A stretch of 64,000 bases of DNA from NCBI RefSeq assembly GCF_917563925.1, contig NZ_CAKJTJ010000010.1:44850-108849 (forward strand). The letters are read 5' to 3'. The notes beneath the pieces were generated by a model. The model was not told the origin of the DNA, did no database searches, and was given only the letters and a program-made list of their open reading frames with translations. Below are positions 19,188 through 26,642 of the stretch, piece by piece (positions within the stretch are counted from its first letter, which is position 1; each line of letters opens with the position of its first letter). This DNA is from Sutcliffiella rhizosphaerae (GTDB lineage: Bacteria > Bacillota > Bacilli > Bacillales > Bacillaceae_I). The translations under genes and the position numbers were made by a program.

Positions 19188-19451
19188 ATGAAAATTAATA
19201 ATGTTGGACCTTCAGGTATGAACCCGTATAAAAATCACTTAAAACATCAACAGCTACAAATGAATAACCAACCAAAAGGAGATCAGCTGGAAATCTCCAA
19301 TAAGGCGAAAGAAATGCAAGAGAAATCACAGTTTACGGAAGCACGCCAAGAGAAAATTGCTAAGCTAAAAATTTCAATTGAAAACGGCACGTATCAAGTA
19401 GACTCGAAGGCAGTTGCCAATAAAATGATCGATTATTATTTCAATAAATAA
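19188..19451 (+). CDS. flgM: anti-sigma-D factor FlgM
   Basis: An 87-residue anti-sigma factor that binds sigma-D until the hook is finished. The N-terminus MKINNVGPSGMNPYK and the C-terminal helix ARQEKIAKLKISIENGTYQVDSKAVANKMIDYYF match the FlgM family, and its length is close to B. subtilis FlgM (88). Start 19188 is chosen over the longer frame because GGAAAGGAAG is well spaced for it. It begins a tight run of flagellar genes. Confidence 0.93.
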   Translation: MKINNVGPSGMNPYKNHLKHQQLQMNNQPKGDQLEISNKAKEMQEKSQFTEARQEKIAKLKISIENGTYQVDSKAVANKMIDYYFNK

Positions 19452-19460
19452 GGAGTGCCT

Positions 19461-19925
19461 ATGTCAACTTCTACACTTATCACTGTATTGGAAAAGATGT
19501 CTACTTTACATGCCTACCTCTATGAACTAACTGTCCGGAAAGAGGAGGTAGTCAAGGGAAATAAGGTGGATGAACTGCAGCAAATTACAAGAGAAGAGCA
19601 GCAATATACACGAGCGATTGTCCAATTGGAAAAACAGAGGGAGCAGTTATCAGGGAACAAAACGATTTCTGAGGTTGCAGAAGTGAGTTCTCCAGAAGAA
19701 AAGACAGTGCTGCTCAATTTAAAAGAGAAACTACTAGATACGATTGAAAAAATTAAAGTTCAAAACGAGCTGAACCAATCGCTTTTACAGCAATCGCTCC
19801 AATTTGTCACCATGACAATGAACACCTTAAACCCGCAGCCAACTGCTGTAAACTATGAAAAACCTGCGAACTCTAAGAAAAGTCCCAGTGCGCCCGGACG
19901 TTCTTTGTTCGATTCAAAAGCTTAG
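19461..19925 (+). CDS. flgN: FlgN, chaperone for hook-associated proteins
   Basis: A 154-residue, mostly helical and charged protein of the FlgN family (B. subtilis YvyG). FlgN escorts FlgK and FlgL to the export gate. ATG 19461 follows AGGAG at 19451-19455, ten bases after flgM. The last 25 residues are basic and probably disordered. It lies directly upstream of flgK and flgL, its expected clients. Confidence 0.88.
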   Translation: MSTSTLITVLEKMSTLHAYLYELTVRKEEVVKGNKVDELQQITREEQQYTRAIVQLEKQREQLSGNKTISEVAEVSSPEEKTVLLNLKEKLLDTIEKIKVQNELNQSLLQQSLQFVTMTMNTLNPQPTAVNYEKPANSKKSPSAPGRSLFDSKA

Positions 19926-19936
19926 GAGGAAAACCC

Positions 19937-21799
19937 ATGCGTTCAACATTTCATAGTCTTGAGGTAGCGAGGCGTGGCCTCGTAGCTCAACAAACTGCCT
20001 TGCAAACAGTTGGTCATAATATTGCGAATGCCAACACACCAGGCTTCACGAGACAACGAGTAAATTTCGTCCAAACTGAACCATATCCACCAGCATCTTT
20101 AAACCGTCCTCAAATACCAGGTCAAATGGGAACTGGCGTAGAGGTGGGGAATATCCAGCGTGTACGAGAAAGCTTTTTGGATATCCAGTATCGTGGTGAA
20201 AACAACAAGCTTGGATATTGGGAAACACGTGCCGAATCCTTGCAAAAGATGGAAGAAATTATGAATGAGCCATCAGAAACAGGGCTATCCACTACATTAG
20301 ACCGCTTTTGGCAGGCTTTTCAGGATCTTGCTGTTAACCCGACAAATGCCGGTGCCCGTTCCGTTGTAAGGCAACGCGGACTTGCAGTGGCCGAAACGTT
20401 CCGGTATCTATCTGATTCATTATCTTCTGTTCAAGCTGATATGAAAAACGAATTAGATGTCACGGTAAAACAAGTAAACGCATTGTCCCAGCAAATCAAT
20501 AACATCAACAAGCAAATTGGGGAATTGGAGCCACACGGTTACCTTGCGAATGACTTGTATGATGAGCGGGACCGTCTTGTGGACGAGCTCTCCAAGCTTG
20601 TGAATATTAAAACGACAATAGTATCAAGCAGCGGAAACCCTAGCAGCATCGCAGAAGGAAAGCTGACCATCGACATGGTAGATGAAACTGGCCGGAAAAT
20701 CGGGACGCTTGTTGATGCTAACAGTCTTCGTGTAAACAATTTATCGTTAGAGTACCGTGCAGAAACAGGGCTTGTTGATGGATTTAAGCTCGCTGATACA
20801 AGTTTCGGCATTGAGAGTATGCAAGCCTCTGGTAAGTTGCGCGGGCTCATCGATTCCTTTGGATTCATGCAAGGCAATGTAGAAAAGGGAATATATCCAG
20901 ATATGTTAAATCACCTTGATACACTTGCCTTTGAATTTGCACAAGAAATAAACAGAGTCCATCAATCGGGCTGGAGTGTTTCTAGCATGGAGTCTGGAGA
21001 GCATACCGCTTTTAAATTTTTCGAATTTACCAATACAGATATTTCTGCTGGTAACATCAAAAATGCAGCGAAGCTTTTCACAGTATCAGCAGATATCATT
21101 CAGTCCCTTGATAATATCGCTGCTTCCGGCTATAACCAAGGAGTCATTGCAACAGGGGAATTTTATGGCTATAGCGGAGTAGAGAATATTTCAATCACGG
21201 TACAATCCACCGTAGACGCGAACGGAACGCAGCAATTTACGTACAAAATATACGATGCTTCTAAGTCGCCTAAACAGGAATTGAAAACATCTGGAGAGTT
21301 TGCAAGTTTAGAAGAGCTTGCAGCAACACTTTCGGAAGAATTTGTCGATGAAGACGGCAACCCATCCGTAAGTTTTAACATGGACTTTGTCCGAAATGAG
21401 GACCTTACCAAAGGAAACTTCATTACAGTGAATATTCCAAACACAGGAGAGGTGGCAGGTCGTGTTGGGGACGGAAGCAATGCTATTGCCCTTGCGGAAG
21501 TTAAAGCAAGGACGCTGCAGCTTAACGGAGTATCCACTACGTTCCAAAACTATTACGAGAGTGTCATTGGGGGCTTGGCGGTTGATGCTCAGGAAGCTAA
21601 CCGACTTGCCTATAACAGTGAAACCCTGCGATTATCCGTAGATCAGCGTCGTCAGTCTGTGAGTGGCGTTTCTCTGGATGAAGAAATGACCAATATGATT
21701 CAATTCCAGCACGCATACAATGCATCAGCAAGAATGATTACATTAACAGATGAGCTTTTAGATAGAATTATTAATGGAATGGGAATAGGCGGAAGGTAG
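19937..21799 (+). CDS. flgK: hook-filament junction protein FlgK (HAP1)
   Basis: This 620-residue protein forms the first hook-filament junction ring. STFHSLEVARRGLVAQQTALQTVGHNIANANTPGFTRQRV at the start is the flagellar rod/hook N-terminal signature. The C-terminal helix, with VSLDEEMTNMIQFQHAYNASARMITLTDELLDRIINGM, is equally typical. The variable middle part (about 330-500) is longer than in B. subtilis FlgK (507). AGGAGG lies ten bases before the ATG. It is exported through the flagellar type III system. Confidence 0.95.
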   Translation: MRSTFHSLEVARRGLVAQQTALQTVGHNIANANTPGFTRQRVNFVQTEPYPPASLNRPQIPGQMGTGVEVGNIQRVRESFLDIQYRGENNKLGYWETRAESLQKMEEIMNEPSETGLSTTLDRFWQAFQDLAVNPTNAGARSVVRQRGLAVAETFRYLSDSLSSVQADMKNELDVTVKQVNALSQQINNINKQIGELEPHGYLANDLYDERDRLVDELSKLVNIKTTIVSSSGNPSSIAEGKLTIDMVDETGRKIGTLVDANSLRVNNLSLEYRAETGLVDGFKLADTSFGIESMQASGKLRGLIDSFGFMQGNVEKGIYPDMLNHLDTLAFEFAQEINRVHQSGWSVSSMESGEHTAFKFFEFTNTDISAGNIKNAAKLFTVSADIIQSLDNIAASGYNQGVIATGEFYGYSGVENISITVQSTVDANGTQQFTYKIYDASKSPKQELKTSGEFASLEELAATLSEEFVDEDGNPSVSFNMDFVRNEDLTKGNFITVNIPNTGEVAGRVGDGSNAIALAEVKARTLQLNGVSTTFQNYYESVIGGLAVDAQEANRLAYNSETLRLSVDQRRQSVSGVSLDEEMTNMIQFQHAYNASARMITLTDELLDRIINGMGIGGR

Positions 21800-21808
21800 G
21801 TGTAAAAA

Positions 21809-22687
21809 ATGCGAGTGACACAAAGTATGCTAACGCAAAACTCCTTGCGTCAGCTTAGTACAAGCTATAGTAAAATGGGAAAGCTGATGGAACAGCTGTC
21901 CACAGGAAAAAAAATCTCTAGACCATCCGATGACCCAGTTGTTGCGATGAAGGGGATGTATTACCGTACTAACTTAACAGAGCTTGAACAATACAAGCGA
22001 AACCTGAGTGAGTCCTATGCTTGGATGGAAAATTCTGAGGCTGCACTGGAGCACGTTCAAAGTGTAATGCATCGTGCAAGTGAACTAGTAGTCCAAGGAG
22101 CAAACGGTACACTTTCACCAGAAGATCGTGTGGCTATTGCAAAAGAAATCGAACAATTAAAGCTTGATTTCGTTCAAGTGGCCAATTCTCAAGTGGCAGG
22201 CAAGTATATATTCAATGGCACAGCGGTTGATAAACCAAGGATTTTGGATGCGAATGACCCTACTTCTGTGAGTAATGAAAATACTCCGTTTGAAGTGGAA
22301 GTATCAAGAGGAATTAAACTTCAGTCAAACATTAACTCTGACAACGTGTTCAACCAGGAAATGATGGAGATTTGGAATGGCATCCAAGCTGCATTCGAAA
22401 ATGATGATATTGCTGCGTTATCAACTCTTAAAGAGCGATTTGATAAAAGTGCAGATCTTATTTCGGCAGAGCGATCCGAGCTTGGTGCACGCTATAATCG
22501 CCTGGAAATGATTGACGACAGAATTGGCTATCAAGAGGTGATTGCAACTCGTATTCTTTCTGACAACGAAGATGCCGATATTGAAAAGGTCATTACAGAT
22601 TTGACATCTCAGGAAAGTGTACACCGTGCTTCTCTTGGTGTAAGTGCCCGTGTTATTCAACCATCTTTATTAGATTTTCTACGATAG
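21809..22687 (+). CDS. flgL: hook-filament junction protein FlgL (HAP3)
   Basis: A 292-residue HAP3 with the flagellin-like N-terminus MRVTQSMLTQNSLRQLSTSYSKM, followed by LSTGKKISRPSDDPV, and the C-terminal coiled-coil helix of the family. It caps FlgK and receives the first flagellin subunits. It starts ten bases after flgK, with a modest AGGTG site. The following leader contains two alternative hairpins. Confidence 0.94.
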   Translation: MRVTQSMLTQNSLRQLSTSYSKMGKLMEQLSTGKKISRPSDDPVVAMKGMYYRTNLTELEQYKRNLSESYAWMENSEAALEHVQSVMHRASELVVQGANGTLSPEDRVAIAKEIEQLKLDFVQVANSQVAGKYIFNGTAVDKPRILDANDPTSVSNENTPFEVEVSRGIKLQSNINSDNVFNQEMMEIWNGIQAAFENDDIAALSTLKERFDKSADLISAERSELGARYNRLEMIDDRIGYQEVIATRILSDNEDADIEKVITDLTSQESVHRASLGVSARVIQPSLLDFLR

Positions 22688-22692
22688 AAGAG

Positions 22693-22746
22693 GGACTGTC
22701 TTAGAGGTACCTGTCTAGTTGACAGTCCTTTAAAGACAGTTTTTTC
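22693..22746 (+). promoter_or_regulatory. mutually exclusive hairpins (possible attenuator) between flgL and yviE
   Basis: GGACTGTC at 22693-22700 can pair with GACAGTCC at 22721-22728. The overlapping ACTGTCTT at 22695-22702 can instead pair with AAGACAGT at 22733-22740, which runs directly into six Ts. The first fold would block the second, terminator-like fold. Confidence 0.55.
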
Positions 22747-22768
22747 AGTATAGAAAGGGGATTTAATA

Positions 22769-23362
22769 ATGCTCTTCCCGCAAATCAGATTGCGATCGAC
22801 TTTTGCTCAGACAGAATTGCAGATTGAAAAGCCAATACAAGAAATCCAACAACCGAATGCTGAAATGACCATGGAACAGCCAAAAGCTGAACTGACTATG
22901 GAACGTATACCTTCCAGACTAACCATCGATCAAACCCAGGCTCGCGAGGATATGGATTTAAAGAGTGTTGGTAGAAGAATTGAGGAAGCAGCCCAGCTAG
23001 GTTATCAGAATTGGCTTGCTGGACTTGCCCGCGTTGCCCAAGACGGCAATGAAATGATGAGAATTGAAAATGGTGGCGGAGCAATTGTACGACAGGCAAA
23101 ACGGAATAGCGAAGGCCCGCCTAAAGAATTTAATATTGGCTGGATTCCCTCTCATTTTAGTGTGAAAATAGATTATGAGCCAGGTTCAGTTGATATCCAG
23201 TGGCAGGTAAGAAGACCAGTGGTAGATGTAGAGGTGAAAAAGCCGATTCACCAATATATTCCTGGATTCACACAGGTGAATCTTGCAAACTATAACTCTA
23301 TCAATATTGACTTTGAAAATCTTCGCCATGTAGGAACAGGTGGTTATGAACAAAAAATATAA
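22769..23362 (+). CDS. yviE: YviE, DUF6470 flagellar-region protein
   Basis: A 197-residue protein found in Bacilli between flgL and fliW. It has repeated short PXAEMTMEQPKAELTMER-type segments near residues 25-55. The C-terminal part contains EYEPGSVDIQW-like strands, seen here as KIDYEPGSVDIQWQVRRP. Its function is not established. AAAGGGG precedes the ATG, and it ends 12 bases before fliW. Confidence 0.85.
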   Translation: MLFPQIRLRSTFAQTELQIEKPIQEIQQPNAEMTMEQPKAELTMERIPSRLTIDQTQAREDMDLKSVGRRIEEAAQLGYQNWLAGLARVAQDGNEMMRIENGGGAIVRQAKRNSEGPPKEFNIGWIPSHFSVKIDYEPGSVDIQWQVRRPVVDVEVKKPIHQYIPGFTQVNLANYNSINIDFENLRHVGTGGYEQKI

Positions 23363-23374
23363 GGTCGTGATTAG

Positions 23375-23812
23375 ATGAAAATAAAAACAAAGTATCATGG
23401 ATTAATTGATTACAATCAAGAAGACGTTTTTCAATTTCCAAATGGCATTCCTGGTTTTATGGAAGAAAAAGAGTTCTTAATTATTCCCTTTTCAGAAGAC
23501 AGAACTTTTTTAATCTTACAATCCACGAAAACCCCTGAACTTGGTTTTGTGCTGACAAATCCATTTTCATTTAATCCACAGTATGATTTTAATTTAGAGG
23601 AACAGGCAGTGGAAACGCTGGATTTAGAATCTGAAAAGGATGTATTGGTCTATTCCATCCTGACAATAGCGGAACCATTTCAAAACACAACTGCTAACCT
23701 TCAAGCTCCAATAATCTTGAATTCAAAAAAGAATCTTGGAAAGCAGGTTATTTTAACAGGTACAAGCTATCAAACAAAACATAAGTTGTTTTCAGAGGGA
23801 GTAGTCAAATAG
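23375..23812 (+). CDS. fliW: flagellar assembly factor FliW
   Basis: A 145-residue FliW that binds flagellin, and when released binds CsrA and relieves hag repression. IDYNQEDVFQFPNGIPGFMEEKEFLI near residues 11-36 and NLQAPIILNSKKNLGKQVIL near residue 115 are family motifs. It is 15 bases upstream of csrA, and the hag leader downstream has CsrA sites, so the three-part circuit of B. subtilis is complete. Confidence 0.95.
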   Translation: MKIKTKYHGLIDYNQEDVFQFPNGIPGFMEEKEFLIIPFSEDRTFLILQSTKTPELGFVLTNPFSFNPQYDFNLEEQAVETLDLESEKDVLVYSILTIAEPFQNTTANLQAPIILNSKKNLGKQVILTGTSYQTKHKLFSEGVVK

Positions 23813-23827
23813 AAAGGAGGAGGTTGC

Positions 23828-24055
23828 ATGCTTGTACTTACACGTAAAATAAAAGAGGCAATTAAAATTGGTGATGAGATTGAAATTACTATTTTAGGAA
23901 TGAGTGGAGATCAAGTAAAGCTTGGTATTCAGGCACCAAAGCATATTGAGATTCATAGAAAAGAAATCTACCTTTCAATCCAGGAAGAAAACAATGCCGC
24001 ATCTCACTCCTCCTTGGATATGCTTCAGGCACTATCAAATAACCTTAAAAAGTAA
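23828..24055 (+). CDS. csrA: translational regulator CsrA
   Basis: A 75-residue RNA-binding dimer. [23 protein letters not shown] and [23 protein letters not shown] are the conserved strands, including the RNA-contacting Leu4 and Arg6 region and the C-terminal VHR-like motif (IHR). AAAGGAGG precedes the ATG. Its known target in Bacillus is the hag leader, 168 bases downstream. Confidence 0.96.
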   Translation: MLVLTRKIKEAIKIGDEIEITILGMSGDQVKLGIQAPKHIEIHRKEIYLSIQEENNAASHSSLDMLQALSNNLKK

Positions 24056-24083
24056 ATCCAAAAAAATATATTTCATTCCTCAC

Positions 24084-24110
24084 TAAACACTTATTGAACT
24101 TGGTCGATAT
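24084..24110 (+). promoter_or_regulatory. sigma-D promoter of hag
   Basis: TAAA at 24084-24087, a 15-base spacer and GTCGATAT at 24103-24110 closely match the sigma-D consensus. The predicted transcript begins about 105 bases before the hag start. Confidence 0.88.
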
Positions 24111-24172
24111 AAAACATGTAAGCGGAAAGAATTAAAAGGCGGCCGACTTTTGATCTTTCTGCAAATATTATA

Positions 24173-24214
24173 CCGATTACACAAGGAAGTGAAATCGGCA
24201 ACCATTCAAGGAGG
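24173..24214 (+). promoter_or_regulatory. CsrA-binding leader of hag (two sites)
   Basis: CCGATT (24173-24178) and AATCGG (24193-24198) form a stem whose loop shows ACAAGGA (24181-24187), a very good CsrA site. A second site, CAAGGAGG (24207-24214), is the ribosome-binding site itself. This is the two-site arrangement by which CsrA blocks hag translation in B. subtilis. Confidence 0.8.
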
Positions 24215-24222
24215 AAAATGAA

Positions 24223-24996
24223 ATGAGAATTAACCACAATATCGCTGCATTAAACACGCACCGTCAATTAGGTACTGCAAACAACGCTCAAATGAAGTCT
24301 ATGGAGAAACTATCTTCTGGATTACGTATTAACCGTGCTGGGGATGACGCTGCAGGTCTTTCTGTTTCTGAAAAAATGCGTAGCCAAATCCGTGGCTTGG
24401 ATCAAGCTTCAAGAAACAGTCAAGACGGTATTTCTTTCTTGCAAACTGCTGAAGGTGCTTTGAATGAAGTTTCTGCAATGGCTACTCGTTTAAAGGAACT
24501 TGCAGTTCAAAAGGAAAATGGAACGTATAACGAAGAAGACATCACAAACATCGACTTGGAAATGACTTCTTTAACTGAAGAAATCAACAACATTTTTGAT
24601 ACTACTGAATTCAATACGAAGAATGTTTTCGATACAGAAGTTGACATTACTGTTACTCAAGATGCTTCTGTAAAAATGACAATTGCGGCAGCTACACTTG
24701 ATTTAACTAAAGCTTTAACCTCTGAGAGCACCGTTGCGGAAATTGACGCTGCTATTGATGAAATCAACTTACAACGTGCTACATACGGTTCTCAACAAAA
24801 CCGTTTAGAGCACACTATCAACAACCTAAACACAACGAACGAAAACCTAACTGCTTCCGAATCTCGTATTCGTGACGTAGATATGGCGAAAGAAATGATG
24901 GAGCAAACAAAGAACTCTATCCTTGCGCAAGCATCTCAAGCAATGTTGGCTCAATCCAATCAAATGCCTCAAGGTGTACTTCAACTATTGAGATAA
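24223..24996 (+). CDS. hag: flagellin, interrupted near its 3' end by a group I intron
   Basis: Flagellin is the filament subunit, exported by the flagellar type III system. MRINHNIAALNTHRQLG and SGLRINRAGDDAAGLSVSEKMRSQIRG form the N-terminal D0/D1 helices. The C-terminal half has RIRDVDMAKEMMEQTKNSIL and AQASQAMLAQSNQMPQGVLQLLR. At 257 residues it is a minimal flagellin with almost no variable domain. Read without splicing, it stops at TAA 24994-24996. A group I intron core follows. A second copy of the tail codons (25322-25366) and the terminator lie after the intron. Splicing would replace the end with QANQQPQGVLQLLR, giving 257 residues (5' site after 24951) or 263 (after 24969). Confidence 0.95.
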   Translation: MRINHNIAALNTHRQLGTANNAQMKSMEKLSSGLRINRAGDDAAGLSVSEKMRSQIRGLDQASRNSQDGISFLQTAEGALNEVSAMATRLKELAVQKENGTYNEEDITNIDLEMTSLTEEINNIFDTTEFNTKNVFDTEVDITVTQDASVKMTIAAATLDLTKALTSESTVAEIDAAIDEINLQRATYGSQQNRLEHTINNLNTTNENLTASESRIRDVDMAKEMMEQTKNSILAQASQAMLAQSNQMPQGVLQLLR

Positions 24997-25321
24997 TTGA
25001 TTTAGAGGGCGTCTAGTTTGGTAACGAGCTAGAGTATAACTGGGTGAATTGCTGGAACTTCCTAAAGCTTCCTCTACCACAACGTAATTGGAAACGATAA
25101 GCGTGATGGTATGAAAATGAAGAAGATGAACAATGGATAATCAGCAGCCAAGCTCCTGTGAGGAAACTCTGGAGAAGGTTCAACGACTAGAGAAAACGGT
25201 CTAAGGTGAGAACTATGACTATGAATCTCGTAGGGCAGCAATAACTGTTCGAAGTGCCCAGCTCCATTAAAAATGGATGAAGATATAGTCTATTCTGTAA
25301 TCGAAAGATGCAGTCGCAAAG
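24970..25321 (+). ncRNA. ORF-less group I intron (IA-like) in hag
   Basis: The segment has the conserved group I core. AATTGCTGGAA is at 25047-25057 and CCTAAAGC at 25061-25068. TCAGCAGCCAAGCTCC begins at 25141, and GGTTCAACGACTA ends at 25189. AAGATATAGTC is at 25280-25290. P7 is GACTA (25185-25189) with TAGTC (25286-25290). P2 is TCTAG (25012-25016) with CTAGA (25029-25033). P9 is a GAAA-capped hairpin at 25295-25313. The guide GGGCG (25007-25011) pairs with exon TGCCT (24965-24969), with the U-G wobble at the last base, which suggests cleavage after 24969. The omega G is probably 25321. An alternative 5' site after 24951 would restore a 257-residue flagellin exactly but lacks a visible guide. 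No homing endonuclease is encoded. Confidence 0.88.
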
Positions 25322-25366
25322 CAAGCGAACCAACAACCACAAGGAGTTTTACAACTTCTTCGTTAA
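25322..25366 (+). other. hag: hag 3' exon (second copy of the flagellin C-terminal codons)
   Basis: The fifteen codons encode QANQQPQGVLQLLR and TAA, the canonical Bacillus flagellin ending. The last eight residues equal those encoded before the intron, but six of the eight codons are different. There is no start codon or ribosome site, so this is an exon and not a gene. The hag terminator follows directly. Confidence 0.88.
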
Positions 25367-25374
25367 TTATATTC

Positions 25375-25409
25375 AAAAAATACTCTTGGACTTTCCAAGA
25401 GTATTTTTT
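25375..25409 (+). terminator. Rho-independent terminator of hag
   Basis: AAAAAATACTCTTGG and CCAAGAGTATTTTTT form a perfect 15-bp stem around a five-base loop. It lies after the second exon, not after the first stop codon, so the transcript includes the intron. Confidence 0.95.
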
Positions 25410-26284
25410 ACTATGTTATAACTAATCTACCTTCAATTGATAAACTACTGACCAACAACTTCTGCTAGAATTTTAGGTTAATAATGTATTAGTCAAATTA
25501 TATGTTTTTTGGTCTTGTTAGCTCCTGTATCTCCTCACTATTATATTTTTCACAACAACTTTGAATAACTTCATCCTCTGGATATTTACTTTTCTACTAG
25601 GTATTTCTAGTTTATTTTAAAAAATGCACACTTGTCACTGTTTGAACTATAATCAAGGTAGTCCATAGTGTCTTTTGTACATGCTGATTAAAATCCAAAA
25701 CATTTCTCAATTTTTTTGCTGAATTTAAAAGGAATTGAAGACTGTGAGAAACTGTAAACCTTTCATACGAACAATTCGACTTATGAACAACATTGTAAGC
25801 AGAGAGAAATATGGGGAGTAAAGTACGCTTTCTTTAGGTGATTAATACGAAACGATTTCGAAAGTGAACGTTATTCATAATTTTTTCTTAGTGAAGAATG
25901 GTTTTTAACTGTCAAAAAAATATGGAAATAACTTGATGAAAGAGGAAAAGAAGCCGATCATATGGTGTTTCTCTTGAGGGGAGCATAAAACTATTCTGGA
26001 AAAACCTTTCGATATCTATATTCTTTTAACACGGTGGAGTAGTGTTGTCTATAACTATTATTCGTCCTTCTATTCTATTATTTTTATTATCTTGCCATCC
26101 TCCTATTTACTAATGTTGAACTTCTGTTATGGTAAAAACACAATATCCCCCTTTGACCTTGAAGGGAATGTGCGTGTTATTTTACTTATGATAAATTCCT
26201 AAACAATAATGAATACAAAAACTTCACGTTTACTAAATCCATCCGATATTAATAATAGAAAACAATTTCTCGGAGGGGACCTGT
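25410..26284. other. long AT-rich intergenic region, no intact gene
   Basis: About 875 bases between the hag terminator and flaG hold no intact gene that I can support. On the reverse strand 25499-25598 is open for about 32 codons (SKYPEDEVIQSCCEKYNSEE and onward) between stops, with no start, and could be a relic. TGAACGTTATTCA near 25865 is a small inverted repeat. The flaG promoter should lie at the right end. Confidence 0.5.
26242..26249 (+). promoter_or_regulatory. possible sigma-D -10 element of flaG-fliDST
   Basis: TCCGATAT matches the sigma-D -10 box at seven of eight positions. The expected TAAA box 15 bases upstream is not present (TTCA instead). The operon needs a promoter here because hag is terminated upstream. 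Confidence 0.35.
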
Positions 26285-26629
26285 ATGCAAATTTCGCCAA
26301 CGGCAAGCAACTTGGATTCCACAGCAAGAGTACTTTCAAAAGGAACGATTTCAAGCAAGATTGATAATTCAGTAAAACAAACAAAAAAAGCTCAACCAGA
26401 AGAAAATAGAGCTCAAATGGAAACGATTGTGGACGGCATGAATGATTTCATGAAGCCGATGAACATCTCGGTACGCTTCCAGCTACACGAAGAGTTGAAT
26501 GAGTATTATGTGACTGTTGTGGATGCAGTTACTGATGAAGTGATAAGGGAGATTCCAGCCAAGAAATTTTTAGATATGTATGCAGCAATGACAGAATACA
26601 TGGGGTTATTTGTTGATAAAAAGATTTAG
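26285..26629 (+). CDS. flaG: flagellar protein FlaG
   Basis: A 114-residue FlaG-family protein (B. subtilis YvyC). The C-terminal domain, with MNISVRFQLHEELNEYYVTVVDAVTDEVIREIPAKKFLDMYAAM, is diagnostic. FlaG influences filament length in several bacteria. It lies 13 bases before fliD, and GGAGGGGACCTGT precedes the ATG. Confidence 0.92.
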   Translation: MQISPTASNLDSTARVLSKGTISSKIDNSVKQTKKAQPEENRAQMETIVDGMNDFMKPMNISVRFQLHEELNEYYVTVVDAVTDEVIREIPAKKFLDMYAAMTEYMGLFVDKKI

Positions 26630-26642
26630 GTGGTGATTAATA

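Noticed and set aside
25141..25156. AGCCAA in CAGCAGCCAAGC as the guide pairing with exon TTGGCT at 24946-24951
   Set aside because: This segment is part of the conserved group I core, and it would put an A instead of the required G opposite the splice-site U.
25322..25366. A second flagellin gene remnant independent of hag
   Set aside because: Only the last 15 codons are present, they start exactly after a G that fits the intron end, and the hag terminator follows, so a 3' exon explains them better.
26234..26249. Complete sigma-D promoter for flaG using TAAA at 26234-26237
   Set aside because: The spacing to TCCGATAT is only four bases; about 15 are needed.
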